A stretch of DNA of 64,000 bases from Cohnella hashimotonis (GTDB taxonomy: Bacteria; Bacillota; Bacilli; Paenibacillales; Paenibacillaceae): positions 2,666,001-2,730,000 of the forward strand of contig NZ_JAGRPV010000001.1 of NCBI RefSeq assembly GCF_030014955.1, in the 5' to 3' direction. The notes beneath the pieces were generated by a model. The model saw only the letters and a list, made by a program, of their open reading frames with translations. It was not told the origin of the DNA and did not search any database. The number at the start of each line of letters is the position of its first letter. The stretch's first letter is position 1. The position numbers were made by a program, and so were the translations under genes. This document shows positions 1 through 7,210 of this stretch, piece by piece.

Positions 1-239
1 TCGTGCGGACGTTCGCAACCTCGCCCGGTTTTGCGGATGAGCTGATCCATCTGTACTTCACGGACGACCTTGAAGCCGGTGAGCTTAACCCGGACGATGA
101 CGAATTTTTAAACGGCGAGGCGCTGTCGCCCGAGCAGGCGGACGAATATATCGCCAGCGGCCGCATCTGCGACGCGAAAACGCTGCTCGCCGTGCTCGTA
201 TGGCGGCATTGGCGGCAGACCGGAGAATTCGGGGCGTGA
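1..239 (+). CDS. nudF: ADP-ribose pyrophosphatase (NUDIX), C-terminal part only
   Basis: This is the last 78 or so residues of a NUDIX hydrolase of the ADP-ribose pyrophosphatase type, which cleaves ADP-ribose to AMP and ribose 5-phosphate. The gene is open to the left edge, so its start and the Nudix box lie outside the window. The visible part carries the family's C-terminal signature: FATSPGFADE followed by a run ending IHLYF, then an acidic DDDEFL stretch and a DAKT motif. The stop codon overlaps the GTG start of the next gene (GTGA). The nudF-to-spoIIM order matches Bacillus subtilis. The family call is fairly secure; the exact substrate is inferred from family. Confidence 0.85.
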   Translation, partial: VRTFATSPGFADELIHLYFTDDLEAGELNPDDDEFLNGEALSPEQADEYIASGRICDAKTLLAVLVWRHWRQTGEFGA

Positions 240-1462
240 GCGGACTTCGTCCGTGCTTCGCCGATATGCACGTGCACATCGGCAGCAGCGGGGACGGCAG
301 GGCGGTGAAAATCAGCGCGAGCCGCAACCTGACCTTCCAGGCGATCGCCGAGGAAGCGTCCGAGCGCAAGGGGATCGGGCTGCTTGGCGTAATCGACTGC
401 CATTCGCCTGCGGTGCAGGACGATATAGACCGCCTGCTGGAGACGGGCGAGATGACGGAGGTCTCCGGCGGCGGCATCCGCTACCGGGAGACGGTTATCG
501 TGCCGGGCGCGGAAATCGAAGTCCGCGAGCCCGGCTGGGGCGGCGGCCCCTATCATTTGCTCGCTTATTTGCCGTCGCTGGCCGCCATGAAGGCATGGAC
601 GGCGTGGATGTCGCCGCGAATGAAAAACGTGACGTTAAGCTCGCAGCGGATCCGCGCGACGGGCCGCGAGCTTCAGCGGGAGCTGCTCGATCGGGGAGGC
701 CTGCTCGCGCCCGCTCACGTATTCACGCCGCATCGCGGCTTGCTCGGCTGCTCGGCGGACCGTCTGTCCGACCGGCTAGATCCGGACGGCATCGCGGCGA
801 TCGAGCTCGGCCTCAGCGCGGACAGCGCGATGGCGGGCCGGCTGTCGCAGCTGGACAGATACCCGGTGCTGACGAACTCTGATGCGCATTCGACGGGGAT
901 GATCGGGCGCGAATGCAATGAGCTGCTGATCGCCGAGCCGTCCTTCGCCGAATTCGCCGCCGCGCTCAGGGGACAAGACGGCAGGCAGATTACCGCGAAC
1001 CTGGGCCTGCATCCGAAGCTGGGCAAGTACCATGCCAGCTATTGTCCTTCCTGCCGCTCGCCGCTGCCGGCCGGCGCTGCCGACGAAGTTTGCCCTTCCT
1101 GCGGCAGTCCGCGTCTTGTGACAGGCGTCGACGTGCGAATCGCCAGGCTTGCGGACAGGGAATCGCCGGTCCAGCCGGCGGGCAGGCCGCCCTACAGGCA
1201 TCAGGTTCCGCTCGGCTTCTTCCCGGGCGTTGGACCCAAGATGAGAGAGCGGCTGCTTCGGGAGGTCGGTACGGAGATGGACATTCTTCACCGGATTGAC
1301 GGGGAGCGGATCGCGGCTGTGGCAGGTGAACGTATTGCCGAGGCTATCCTCGACGCGCGCGCAGGCCGATTGCAGTTGACCGCCGGAAGCGGCGGGACAT
1401 ACGGCCGCATCGGCGGACGGTCAGGTGCGCAAAACGGAGCGCGAACCGACGATCGCGAATAA
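236..1462 (+). CDS. Endonuclease Q family PHP-domain DNA repair nuclease
   Basis: A 408-aa protein with a PHP metal-dependent phosphoesterase domain. Metal-binding motifs visible are DMHVHIG near the N-terminus, HVFTPHRG in the middle and SDAHS around residue 220. A four-cysteine zinc finger follows (CPSC, then CPSCGS), and a helix-hairpin-helix with PGVGPK sits near residue 330. This order is that of endonuclease Q, which nicks DNA 5' of deaminated bases such as uracil and hypoxanthine. I chose the GTG at 236 because it overlaps the nudF stop as GTGA, suggesting translational coupling, and the product then begins just before the first metal motif. An in-frame ATG at 200 would also be possible but lies inside nudF. 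Confidence 0.85.
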   Translation: MSGLRPCFADMHVHIGSSGDGRAVKISASRNLTFQAIAEEASERKGIGLLGVIDCHSPAVQDDIDRLLETGEMTEVSGGGIRYRETVIVPGAEIEVREPGWGGGPYHLLAYLPSLAAMKAWTAWMSPRMKNVTLSSQRIRATGRELQRELLDRGGLLAPAHVFTPHRGLLGCSADRLSDRLDPDGIAAIELGLSADSAMAGRLSQLDRYPVLTNSDAHSTGMIGRECNELLIAEPSFAEFAAALRGQDGRQITANLGLHPKLGKYHASYCPSCRSPLPAGAADEVCPSCGSPRLVTGVDVRIARLADRESPVQPAGRPPYRHQVPLGFFPGVGPKMRERLLREVGTEMDILHRIDGERIAAVAGERIAEAILDARAGRLQLTAGSGGTYGRIGGRSGAQNGARTDDRE

Positions 1463-1527
1463 CAGGAGCGCGAGCGGCATACGTATAGGCGTTGATACAA
1501 GCTTATGCGGCGGGAGGCGAGCGACCG

Positions 1528-2148
1528 ATGAAGCGCGGCGCGATGGAAATGCCGTTACGCGGCAAGCTGAACCTGTATTTGTTCGTCGGCGTGCTGATCG
1601 CCGTCGGGGCGGTGTTCGGGGCGCTCGTCGTGAACGCGCTGTCGCTCGAACAGCAGCAGAATCTGTCGGACGAGCTTGGCGCATATCTTGGCGGGACGTC
1701 GGCTGGAGCCGCAGCCCCGCTTGACGTTTTTAGGGACCGGCTGTTTTTTCATCTGAAATGGCTGGGTCTGATCTGGCTCCTCGGCATCTCGGTCGTCGGC
1801 AGCCCGTTCGTGCTCGCGCTGGATTTTTTAAAAGGGGTCCTGATCGGCTTCGCGGTCGGCTTGACCGTACGCCATCTGGCCTGGAAAGGCGTGGCCGTGT
1901 CGCTTGCCGTCGTGGCGCCGCAAAACCTGGTTGTCGTCCCCGCGCTAGCGATTGCCAGCGTGTCAGCGGTCCGGTTTGCCTATTATGTTGGACGCGAGCG
2001 TCTGTTTCTCGGCAGAGGAAGGCTGCTGCCGCCCCTTGCTTCGCACACAGGCACATCCGCCGCGCTTTTTCTCGTGCTCGGGATTGCAGCGATGTGGGAG
2101 GCGTTTGTCGTACCGCACATTTTATCCGGCCTGTCCGGCTGGCTGTGA
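1528..2148 (+). CDS. spoIIM: Stage II sporulation protein M
   Basis: A 206-aa integral membrane protein with about five hydrophobic segments, the first at residues 12-32. It belongs to the SpoIIM family, one of the three proteins (SpoIID, SpoIIM, SpoIIP) that drive peptidoglycan remodelling and membrane migration during engulfment of the forespore. The start is the ATG at 1528, preceded by GGGAGGCG at 1512-1519; an upstream in-frame ATG at 1492 has no such site. Position next to fur and yqzK-xerD is as in Bacillus. A mother-cell sigma-E promoter is expected; CATACGTA at 1478-1485 is a weak candidate -10. Overall size fits the family. Confidence 0.93.
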   Translation: MKRGAMEMPLRGKLNLYLFVGVLIAVGAVFGALVVNALSLEQQQNLSDELGAYLGGTSAGAAAPLDVFRDRLFFHLKWLGLIWLLGISVVGSPFVLALDFLKGVLIGFAVGLTVRHLAWKGVAVSLAVVAPQNLVVVPALAIASVSAVRFAYYVGRERLFLGRGRLLPPLASHTGTSAALFLVLGIAAMWEAFVVPHILSGLSGWL

Positions 2149-2214
2149 TATCGAGGCGACCGAGATTGCGACCGCGAATTTTGCAGGATCGCGACGCTTG
2201 ACGGCGAAGCGGGT

Positions 2215-2244
2215 TTGACTTCCCCGAGAAGCTCCCCCTATAAT
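2215..2244 (+). promoter_or_regulatory. Sigma-A promoter of fur
   Basis: A TTGACT -35 box at 2215-2220 and a perfect TATAAT -10 box at 2239-2244 are separated by 18 bases. This puts transcription start about 30 bases before the fur ATG. Confidence 0.75.
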
Positions 2245-2280
2245 GAAATCAAGTGTGTTTTGGGGCGGAGGGGGAAGGAC

Positions 2281-2769
2281 ATGGAGGCCCGTATTGACAA
2301 AGTGAAGCAGCAGCTGCAATCGCAGGGCTACAAGCTGACCCCGCAGCGGGAGGCGACGGTCCGGGTACTTTTGGAGAACGAAGAGGACCACCTGAGCGCC
2401 GAGGACGTATTTATGCTCGTGAAGGACAAGGCGCCGGAGATCGGTCTCGCCACGGTATACCGGACGCTTGAACTGCTCAGCGAGATGCATATCGTCGAGA
2501 AAATGAACTTTGGCGACGGCGTCGCGCGCTACGATCTGCGCACCGATTCGAACAAGCACCATCATCATCATTTGATATGCGTGCAGTGCGGGACGATGAC
2601 CGAGATCATGGAGGATTGGCTGACGCCGCTCGAGGAGCGGCTGGAGCGCGAATACGGCTTCAATGTTCTTGACCATCGCCTGGACTTCCAGGGCATCTGC
2701 GCCAAGTGCCAAGCGAAGAACGAAGCTGCGGCGAAGAGCGCCGAGGAAGCGGCTGCCTCAGGCGTTTGA
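2281..2769 (+). CDS. fur: Fur family ferric uptake regulator
   Basis: A 162-aa transcriptional regulator: N-terminal winged helix with the recognition region LATVYRTLELL (about residues 57-67) and a C-terminal metal-binding dimerisation domain. The metal ligands include a histidine cluster (NKHHHHH) followed by a CVQC pair and a later CAKC pair, the structural zinc motif of Fur/PerR/Zur proteins. Position after spoIIM equals that of B. subtilis fur, supporting Fur rather than PerR or Zur. The start is ATG 2281 with a GGCGGAGGGGG ribosome site; the reading frame is open further upstream but that stretch covers the promoter. The C-terminus is Ala/Glu-rich. Confidence 0.88.
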   Translation: MEARIDKVKQQLQSQGYKLTPQREATVRVLLENEEDHLSAEDVFMLVKDKAPEIGLATVYRTLELLSEMHIVEKMNFGDGVARYDLRTDSNKHHHHHLICVQCGTMTEIMEDWLTPLEERLEREYGFNVLDHRLDFQGICAKCQAKNEAAAKSAEEAAASGV

Positions 2770-2792
2770 CGAATAGCTTTTACAACGAAATT

Positions 2793-2847
2793 GCCATTAA
2801 GCGCTAAGCCCCGGCATGGTTCATGCCGGGGTTTGGCGCTTAATGGC
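2793..2847. terminator. Bidirectional hairpin between fur and the convergent peroxidase gene
   Basis: A long inverted repeat: GCCATTAAGCGC pairs with GCGCTTAATGGC, and an inner GCCCCGGCATG/CATGCCGGGGT pair closes on a three-base loop. It lies between two convergent genes and has no strong T-run on either side. Confidence 0.7.
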
Positions 2848-2877
2848 GTGTATTGATAATGGCGTGTATGACGTGTA

Positions 2878-3354
2878 TTAGAGGAGGTCTTTGATTCTGC
2901 CTTCGATTTTTTCGGGCGTATCGGTCGGCGCATAGCGTTTGATGACCTTGCCGTCCCGGCCGATGAGGAATTTGGTGAAGTTCCATTTGATCTTTCTTGT
3001 TCCAAGCAAACCGGGCGCTTCACGGGTCAGATGCTTGAATAGCGGATGAGCGTCCTTGCCTTTGACATCGATTTTCGCATACAGCGGGAAGTTCACGCCA
3101 TGGTTCAGCTCGCATGCCTCCGCAATCGCCTCGCCCTCAAGCGGTTCTTGGTTCGCAAATTGATTGCTCGGGAAGCCGAGTACGGCAAAACCTTCATCCT
3201 TATACTTGTCGTACAGCTTCTGCAGCCCCTTGAACTGAGGCGCGAAGCCGCACTTGGTCGCCGTGTTCACGATCAGCAGCACTTGACCTTTGTAATCGGA
3301 CAGCGGGCGTACGGTGCCCCGGGCGTCGGAGACTTCGATATCGTAAAGCGACAT
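2878..3354 (-). CDS. Glutathione peroxidase family thiol peroxidase (copy 1)
   Basis: A 158-aa peroxidase of the Cys-GPx (BsaA-like) family, which reduces hydrogen or organic peroxides, usually with thioredoxin as donor in such bacteria. The peroxidatic Cys is at residue 35 (TKCGF), the catalytic Gln in the NQEP motif at about 69, and WNF at 124-126 supplies Trp and Asn. Cys81 is at the resolving position. The middle cysteine of the usual FPCNQF motif is Ser63 here, unlike copy 2. The gene is divergent from an OhrR-like regulator and shares a control region with it holding two operator-like palindromes. It ends at the fur-side hairpin. Confidence 0.9.
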   Translation of the reverse strand: MSLYDIEVSDARGTVRPLSDYKGQVLLIVNTATKCGFAPQFKGLQKLYDKYKDEGFAVLGFPSNQFANQEPLEGEAIAEACELNHGVNFPLYAKIDVKGKDAHPLFKHLTREAPGLLGTRKIKWNFTKFLIGRDGKVIKRYAPTDTPEKIEGRIKDLL

Positions 3355-3380
3355 GATGATTCCTCCCTTTTAATCTCGTC

Positions 3381-3415
3381 AAATTAAATTGTATGCAATT
3401 AAAATAAAAAGTCAA
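3381..3415 (-). promoter_or_regulatory. Promoter of glutathione peroxidase 1 with overlapping OhrR-like operator
   Basis: On the minus strand a TTGACT -35 (3410-3415) and TACAAT -10 (3388-3393) are 16 bases apart. The -10 lies inside an AT-rich palindrome (3381-3405) with the half-sites AAATTGTA and TGCAATT. This closely resembles the known ohrA operator of B. subtilis (repeats of ACAATTAAATTGTA). A repressor bound here would cover the -10. Confidence 0.7.
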
Positions 3416-3419
3416 GCGA

Positions 3420-3446
3420 TTGACACCGGGATGCGTAAAATATAAT
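3420..3446 (+). promoter_or_regulatory. Promoter of the OhrR-like regulator
   Basis: TTGACA at 3420-3425 and TATAAT at 3441-3446, with a short 15-base spacer (17 if TAATAT at 3443 is used). The second operator-like sequence at 3452-3483 begins at about the transcription start. Confidence 0.6.
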
Positions 3447-3451
3447 ATTGG

Positions 3452-3483
3452 ATTTGATTCGATTGCAGGCAATTTAATTGTGC
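3452..3483. promoter_or_regulatory. Second OhrR-like operator
   Basis: This sequence contains ATTGCAGGCAATTTAATTG. It matches the first operator read on the minus strand (ATTGCATACAATTTAATT) at all but two bases over that stretch. Its place just downstream of the regulator's promoter suggests autoregulation. Confidence 0.6.
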
Positions 3484-3535
3484 GTGCTGCAGCGTTGTGT
3501 CGTGACATGAGATCGTAGAAAGGAGAGGAGGTTCC

Positions 3536-3997
3536 ATGTCTTCCGAAGAAGCGTTGAAGCTGGAAAATCAAACTTGCTTTGCCGTCTACGCCTGCGCCAA
3601 AGAGATCACGAGGCTGTATCAGCCCGTGCTCAGGGAGCTGGGCTTGACCTATACGCAGTATATCGCCATGCTGGCGCTTTGGGAGCGGGACTCCGTCAGC
3701 GTCAAGGAGCTCGGCGAGCGCTTGTACCTGGATTCGGGCACGCTGACGCCTCTGCTCAAGAAGCTAGAAGCGCAAGGCCTTCTTACCCGCTCGCGAGACG
3801 CGGGCGACGAGCGCCAGCTGTTGATCCGTCTATCGGCAGCGGGGAAGGCACTTAAAGAAAAAGCGCTGGAAGTGCCGGAAAAGGTATTTTGCCAGTCCGG
3901 CGTGAACGTGGAAATGCTGCTCAAAATCCGCAGTCAAATGGGCGAGCTGATGACGGCGCTTCAGCCTGTCGCGGCAGCCGATACGAGAGGGGAATAA
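3536..3997 (+). CDS. OhrR-type MarR family organic-peroxide sensor and repressor
   Basis: A 153-aa winged-helix regulator. The N-terminal ENQTCFAVYAC segment puts a cysteine at residue 14, equivalent to the sensing Cys15 of B. subtilis OhrR. Tyr28 and Tyr39 match the tyrosines that contact it. DSGTLTPLLKKLE (about 66-78) is the recognition helix, and a DERQL wing follows. Two further cysteines, 20 and 119, raise the possibility of a disulfide-type switch as in two-Cys OhrR proteins. The start ATG follows GGAGAGGAGG. It sits between two glutathione peroxidase genes rather than beside an ohr gene and probably controls both; it is 3 bases from the downstream peroxidase. Confidence 0.88.
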   Translation: MSSEEALKLENQTCFAVYACAKEITRLYQPVLRELGLTYTQYIAMLALWERDSVSVKELGERLYLDSGTLTPLLKKLEAQGLLTRSRDAGDERQLLIRLSAAGKALKEKALEVPEKVFCQSGVNVEMLLKIRSQMGELMTALQPVAAADTRGE

Positions 3998-4000
3998 ACC

Positions 4001-4465
4001 ATGTCCGTATACGAATTTAAAGCGCCGTCCATTCGAGGCGAGCAAGTCGATCTGTCCGAATACCAAGGCAAGGTGCTCGTCATCGCCAATACCGCCAGCA
4101 AATGCGGCCTTACGCCGCAATACGAAGGGCTGCAGGCGCTTTACGAGAAATACGGCGACCAAGGCCTGGTCGTGCTCGGGTTCCCTTGCAACCAGTTCGC
4201 GGAGCAAGAGCCCGGCACGGAAGCGGAAGTCGAGAGCTTCTGCAAGATCAATTACGGCGTGACGTTCCCGCTGTTCGCCAAGTCTGACGTGAACGGGGAC
4301 GAAGCGCTCCCGCTGTTCAAATATTTGAAGGGCGAGACCGGCGGTGCCGATATCGCCTGGAACTTCACGAAGTTCGTTATCGACCGGGAAGGCCGCGTCG
4401 CCAAGCGTTTCGAGCCGAAGGAAACGCCCGAGACGATGGCCGGGGAGATCGAGTCGCTGCTCTAA
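4001..4465 (+). CDS. Glutathione peroxidase family thiol peroxidase (copy 2)
   Basis: A 154-aa paralogue of the peroxidase at 2878-3354. It has peroxidatic Cys35 (SKCGL), Cys63 in the classical FPCNQF motif, resolving-position Cys81, a catalytic Gln in the EQEP motif, and Trp120-Asn121. It follows the OhrR-like regulator directly, so the two are probably co-transcribed from the operator-controlled promoter. Copy 1 has a longer loop before the WNF motif and lacks Cys63, so the two enzymes may differ in reductant or substrate. The reaction is known from the family; the specific peroxide is inferred from the regulator type. Confidence 0.9.
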   Translation: MSVYEFKAPSIRGEQVDLSEYQGKVLVIANTASKCGLTPQYEGLQALYEKYGDQGLVVLGFPCNQFAEQEPGTEAEVESFCKINYGVTFPLFAKSDVNGDEALPLFKYLKGETGGADIAWNFTKFVIDREGRVAKRFEPKETPETMAGEIESLL

Positions 4466-4495
4466 GCGCGTTTGCGAATAGGAGAAAACGTGTTG

Positions 4496-4530
4496 AATTC
4501 CCCAAGCCGCTAAGGGCTCGGGGAATTTTT
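4496..4530. terminator. Intrinsic terminator after glutathione peroxidase 2
   Basis: AATTCCCCAAGCC pairs with GGGCTCGGGGAATT around a five-base loop and runs into TTTTTATT. The A-rich left flank lets it also serve the convergent protease gene. Confidence 0.8.
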
Positions 4531-4558
4531 ATTCTCGCTGTTTCCCGCGATTTTTATG

Positions 4559-5785
4559 CTATTCCCGCTTATTGTCGCGCTCGCTTTTTGCGGACCGCTG
4601 CGTACTGCCCTTGCGGGAATGGCGGCAGCGCCGGGGGCGGAGGGCCGCGGCGGCCGGCGCGACTTGCAGCAAGCCGGCGCCCACCGCCCGGCGACCGCCC
4701 GGCAGCGGCTTGGCGGCTGAGACGAGCTTGCGCGCGATGCATGAGGCGGAAGCGCCCGGCGCAAGAGAGCGGAGCAGCGCCGCTCCGCCTGCGGCGTGCG
4801 GCGACGACATCGAGGTGCCGCTCATGCGCACATAGCCGCGTCCCGGGGCGGTGGACAGGATGTTTACGCCCGGCGCGGACAGTGCGATCCCTCTTCCGCG
4901 GCTCGAAAACGAAGCGACGCGGTTGCGCCTTGTCGTGGCGGCGATACCAAGCACGCCGGGATATCTTGCAGGCGCGTCAATACGCTTGTTGTTCGGGCCG
5001 TCGTTGCCGACGGATGCAGTCATCACGATGCCCTTGCGCCTTGCCCGAGCGACGGCTTCTCGAAGAATCCGGCTTTCTCCCGGCAGGCCGAAGCTCATAT
5101 TAATCACGTCCATGCGATTTTTGACGCACCAGTCGATGCCCTCGGCGATATCGGAGACAAAGCCGAAGCCGAATTCGTCGAGCGCCTTGACGGCGAATAG
5201 CCGGACCTTGGGCGCAGCGCCGAAAATACGTTTTTTGCCTGTGGCCGCGGCGATTCCCGCGACGTGCGTGCCGTGTCCGTTGTCGTCCTTGAAGGAACCG
5301 CCGTTAATCGTATTAACGCCTCCAGCTACGGACAAGTCGGGATTCGGTCCAACGCCGGTATCGACGACGGCTAGTTTCGCGCACCTGCCAAGCGTCCGCT
5401 TCCACACCGGGGGCGCTTGGATGCGCGCAATGTTCCACGGAATTTTAAGTGGATCGATTCGGCAATTGCCCTTGGCACGCTTGTCGCGGCTCGACAGGGA
5501 TATGACGGGCGTGCCGTGCGCCTTCACGAGACGGTCCTTTTCGATATAGGCAACGCTTGGATGTTTTTTCAGAGCCGTCCAGTCGACGTTGCTCGGCGCC
5601 TCGCAGCCGATCAGACGGCTGCGCCGTGCGGCTTTCACAGGACTGATGCCTGCGGCTTTAAGATGCCGCAGACAAAGGTCGTAGCCTTTCTTGTTTTTGA
5701 GCACGATGACATTTCTCGTCTTTCGCCCAGCCGATTTGCGGCCCGCTTTAAACTGCCGGGCGAGCTTACGGATCGTCTCCTTCAT
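4559..5785 (-). CDS. Subtilisin-like (S8) serine protease without an obvious signal peptide
   Basis: A 408-aa S8 peptidase with all catalytic motifs: Asp142 (VVDTGVG), His171 (NGHGTHVAG), Asn261 for the oxyanion hole (ASVGND) and Ser325 (GTSMSSPHA). Residues about 25-90 resemble an inhibitor I9-type propeptide (ending PSVAYIEKD). The N-terminus is Lys/Arg-rich with no hydrophobic stretch, so neither Sec nor lipoprotein export is evident. It may act inside the cell, in the mother cell, or leave by another route. The C-terminal 40 residues are very basic with several cysteines. It is a single gene between the peroxide island and yqzK. A more distal start cannot be excluded, but a G-rich ribosome site precedes this ATG. 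Confidence 0.88.
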   Translation of the reverse strand: MKETIRKLARQFKAGRKSAGRKTRNVIVLKNKKGYDLCLRHLKAAGISPVKAARRSRLIGCEAPSNVDWTALKKHPSVAYIEKDRLVKAHGTPVISLSSRDKRAKGNCRIDPLKIPWNIARIQAPPVWKRTLGRCAKLAVVDTGVGPNPDLSVAGGVNTINGGSFKDDNGHGTHVAGIAAATGKKRIFGAAPKVRLFAVKALDEFGFGFVSDIAEGIDWCVKNRMDVINMSFGLPGESRILREAVARARRKGIVMTASVGNDGPNNKRIDAPARYPGVLGIAATTRRNRVASFSSRGRGIALSAPGVNILSTAPGRGYVRMSGTSMSSPHAAGGAALLRSLAPGASASCIARKLVSAAKPLPGGRRAVGAGLLQVAPAAAALRPRRCRHSRKGSTQRSAKSERDNKRE

Positions 5786-5951
5786 GACACGTTCGCCCCC
5801 GTACGGCTGTTTGCCGTTAATCGTTTGCGAGCAGTTTACGGGCGTGAGCTCCTATTGGTGCGGCGACCAGGTCATTAGCCCGGCATGATCGTCCCGCATC
5901 GTACATACGGTGATTGTAGACGAGGACGAGCAAGCAGAAGGAGGACTGCAT

Positions 5952-6185
5952 ATGGATCGATCGATCGGAAAATGGTGGGATCGTCTGCAATTTACGCTTT
6001 TGTTTTTGTCGTTGACGGTAGCCGCCCATTACGCATACGGCTGGTTGCAGACCGCCTTGTCGCCGCTGGATCCGTACCGCGTACCCGAAGGACGGGCCGA
6101 AAAAGTGTTCGGCGCCGACGGCTCGGATAACGGTCCTTCGTCTCAGGCGGACAGACTCCGGTTGTTTTACTGGCTCGGAGAATAG
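5952..6185 (+). CDS. yqzK: YqzK-like DUF4227 small membrane protein
   Basis: A 77-aa protein with one transmembrane segment at about residues 12-30 and a short hydrophilic tail ending in LRLFYWLGE. Size, hydrophobic profile and position immediately before xerD match YqzK (DUF4227) of Bacillus, whose function is unknown. The start is ATG 5952 after AGAAGGAGGAC. The next gene begins 71 bases downstream. Confidence 0.8.
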   Translation: MDRSIGKWWDRLQFTLLFLSLTVAAHYAYGWLQTALSPLDPYRVPEGRAEKVFGADGSDNGPSSQADRLRLFYWLGE

Positions 6186-6256
6186 CGTCCGGGCAGGATT
6201 CGCGGCGGCGGACGTGGAATTAAGCGGTATAGGCAAACGAGGAAGGAAACTGCCCC

Positions 6257-7177
6257 ATGAACCAGGACATCAATCCGTTTCTGTCTTACTTGAAGGCGAC
6301 GAGACATCTGGCCGCCAACTCGCTGGACGGATACCGTCGCGATCTTGAGGATCTTGCACGCGAGCTGCAGGCGCATCACGATATCGTTCGGACGGCGAAC
6401 GTCAAGCCCTTTCACTTGTCCGCATATTTGAACCGGCTGAAAGAGCAGGGGAGAACGAACGCCACGATCTCCCGTAGGATTGTCTCCTTCAAGGCATTTT
6501 TTGAATACGCGCTCGAATCCGGCTTGACGGCGGCCAACCCCGCAGTGCGGCTGGCTGCGCCAAAAGCAGAGCGGAGATCCCCGCGTGCGCTTTCCTTATC
6601 CGACGTTGAACGGCTGCTTGAAGCGCCGGACCTGAGCGACGAGGCGGGCGTCCGGGACCGCGCGATGCTCGAAACACTGTATGCGACGGGAATGCGTGTG
6701 ACCGAACTTACGAACCTGAACGTCGCGGACGTACGCACCGATCTGCGTCTCTTGGCCTGCCGCGGAACGGGCGGAAGGGAACGAATGATCCCGATCAGTT
6801 CCATGTGCCGCGATTGGATGATAAAATACATGCAGGAAGCCCGACCAAGGCTGCTGCGCGACGGCGCGGTCGAGAATGCCTTATTCGTCAGCCACCTGGG
6901 CAGTCGAATGACCAGGCAAGGCTTCTGGAAGCTGATCAAGAAGCATGCGGCCTCGGCCGGCGTCAGCACCGAAGTGACTCCGCATACGCTCAGGCACTCC
7001 TTTGCCTATCATCTCGTCGACAATGGCGCCGACTTGCGTTCGGTCCAGGAGATGCTCGGGCATGCGGATTTGACGGCAACCCAGGTGTATCAGCCTTCCA
7101 GCAAGGCTAAGCTTAGAGACGTGTACGACAGTTTTCACCCCCGCACCCGCGGCGGGCAGGAAGACGAGGGAAATTGA
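6257..7177 (+). CDS. xerD: Tyrosine recombinase XerD-like, with altered catalytic site
   Basis: A 306-aa tyrosine recombinase with an N-terminal SAM-like core-binding domain (1-100) and a C-terminal catalytic domain. Visible catalytic residues are Arg147 (TGMRVTEL), His243 and Arg246 (PHTLRH), His269 (LGHADL) and the nucleophile Tyr278. The beta-hairpin lysine that is nearly invariant in XerD (GKGNKER) is replaced: the region reads GTGGRER with Thr171 in its place. The usual IYTHV after the active tyrosine reads VYQPS. XerD normally resolves chromosome dimers at dif with XerC; position before deoB-punA matches the B. subtilis xerD locus. Whether this copy retains full strand-cleavage activity is uncertain. 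Confidence 0.85.
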   Translation: MNQDINPFLSYLKATRHLAANSLDGYRRDLEDLARELQAHHDIVRTANVKPFHLSAYLNRLKEQGRTNATISRRIVSFKAFFEYALESGLTAANPAVRLAAPKAERRSPRALSLSDVERLLEAPDLSDEAGVRDRAMLETLYATGMRVTELTNLNVADVRTDLRLLACRGTGGRERMIPISSMCRDWMIKYMQEARPRLLRDGAVENALFVSHLGSRMTRQGFWKLIKKHAASAGVSTEVTPHTLRHSFAYHLVDNGADLRSVQEMLGHADLTATQVYQPSSKAKLRDVYDSFHPRTRGGQEDEGN

Positions 7178-7210
7178 ACGAACATCGGAGTACGAGGGAG
7201 GACATCAAGC

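Noticed and set aside
1476..1500. Sigma-E promoter of spoIIM
   Set aside because: Only a weak CATACGTA -10 and no fitting -35 box, so not listed as a feature.
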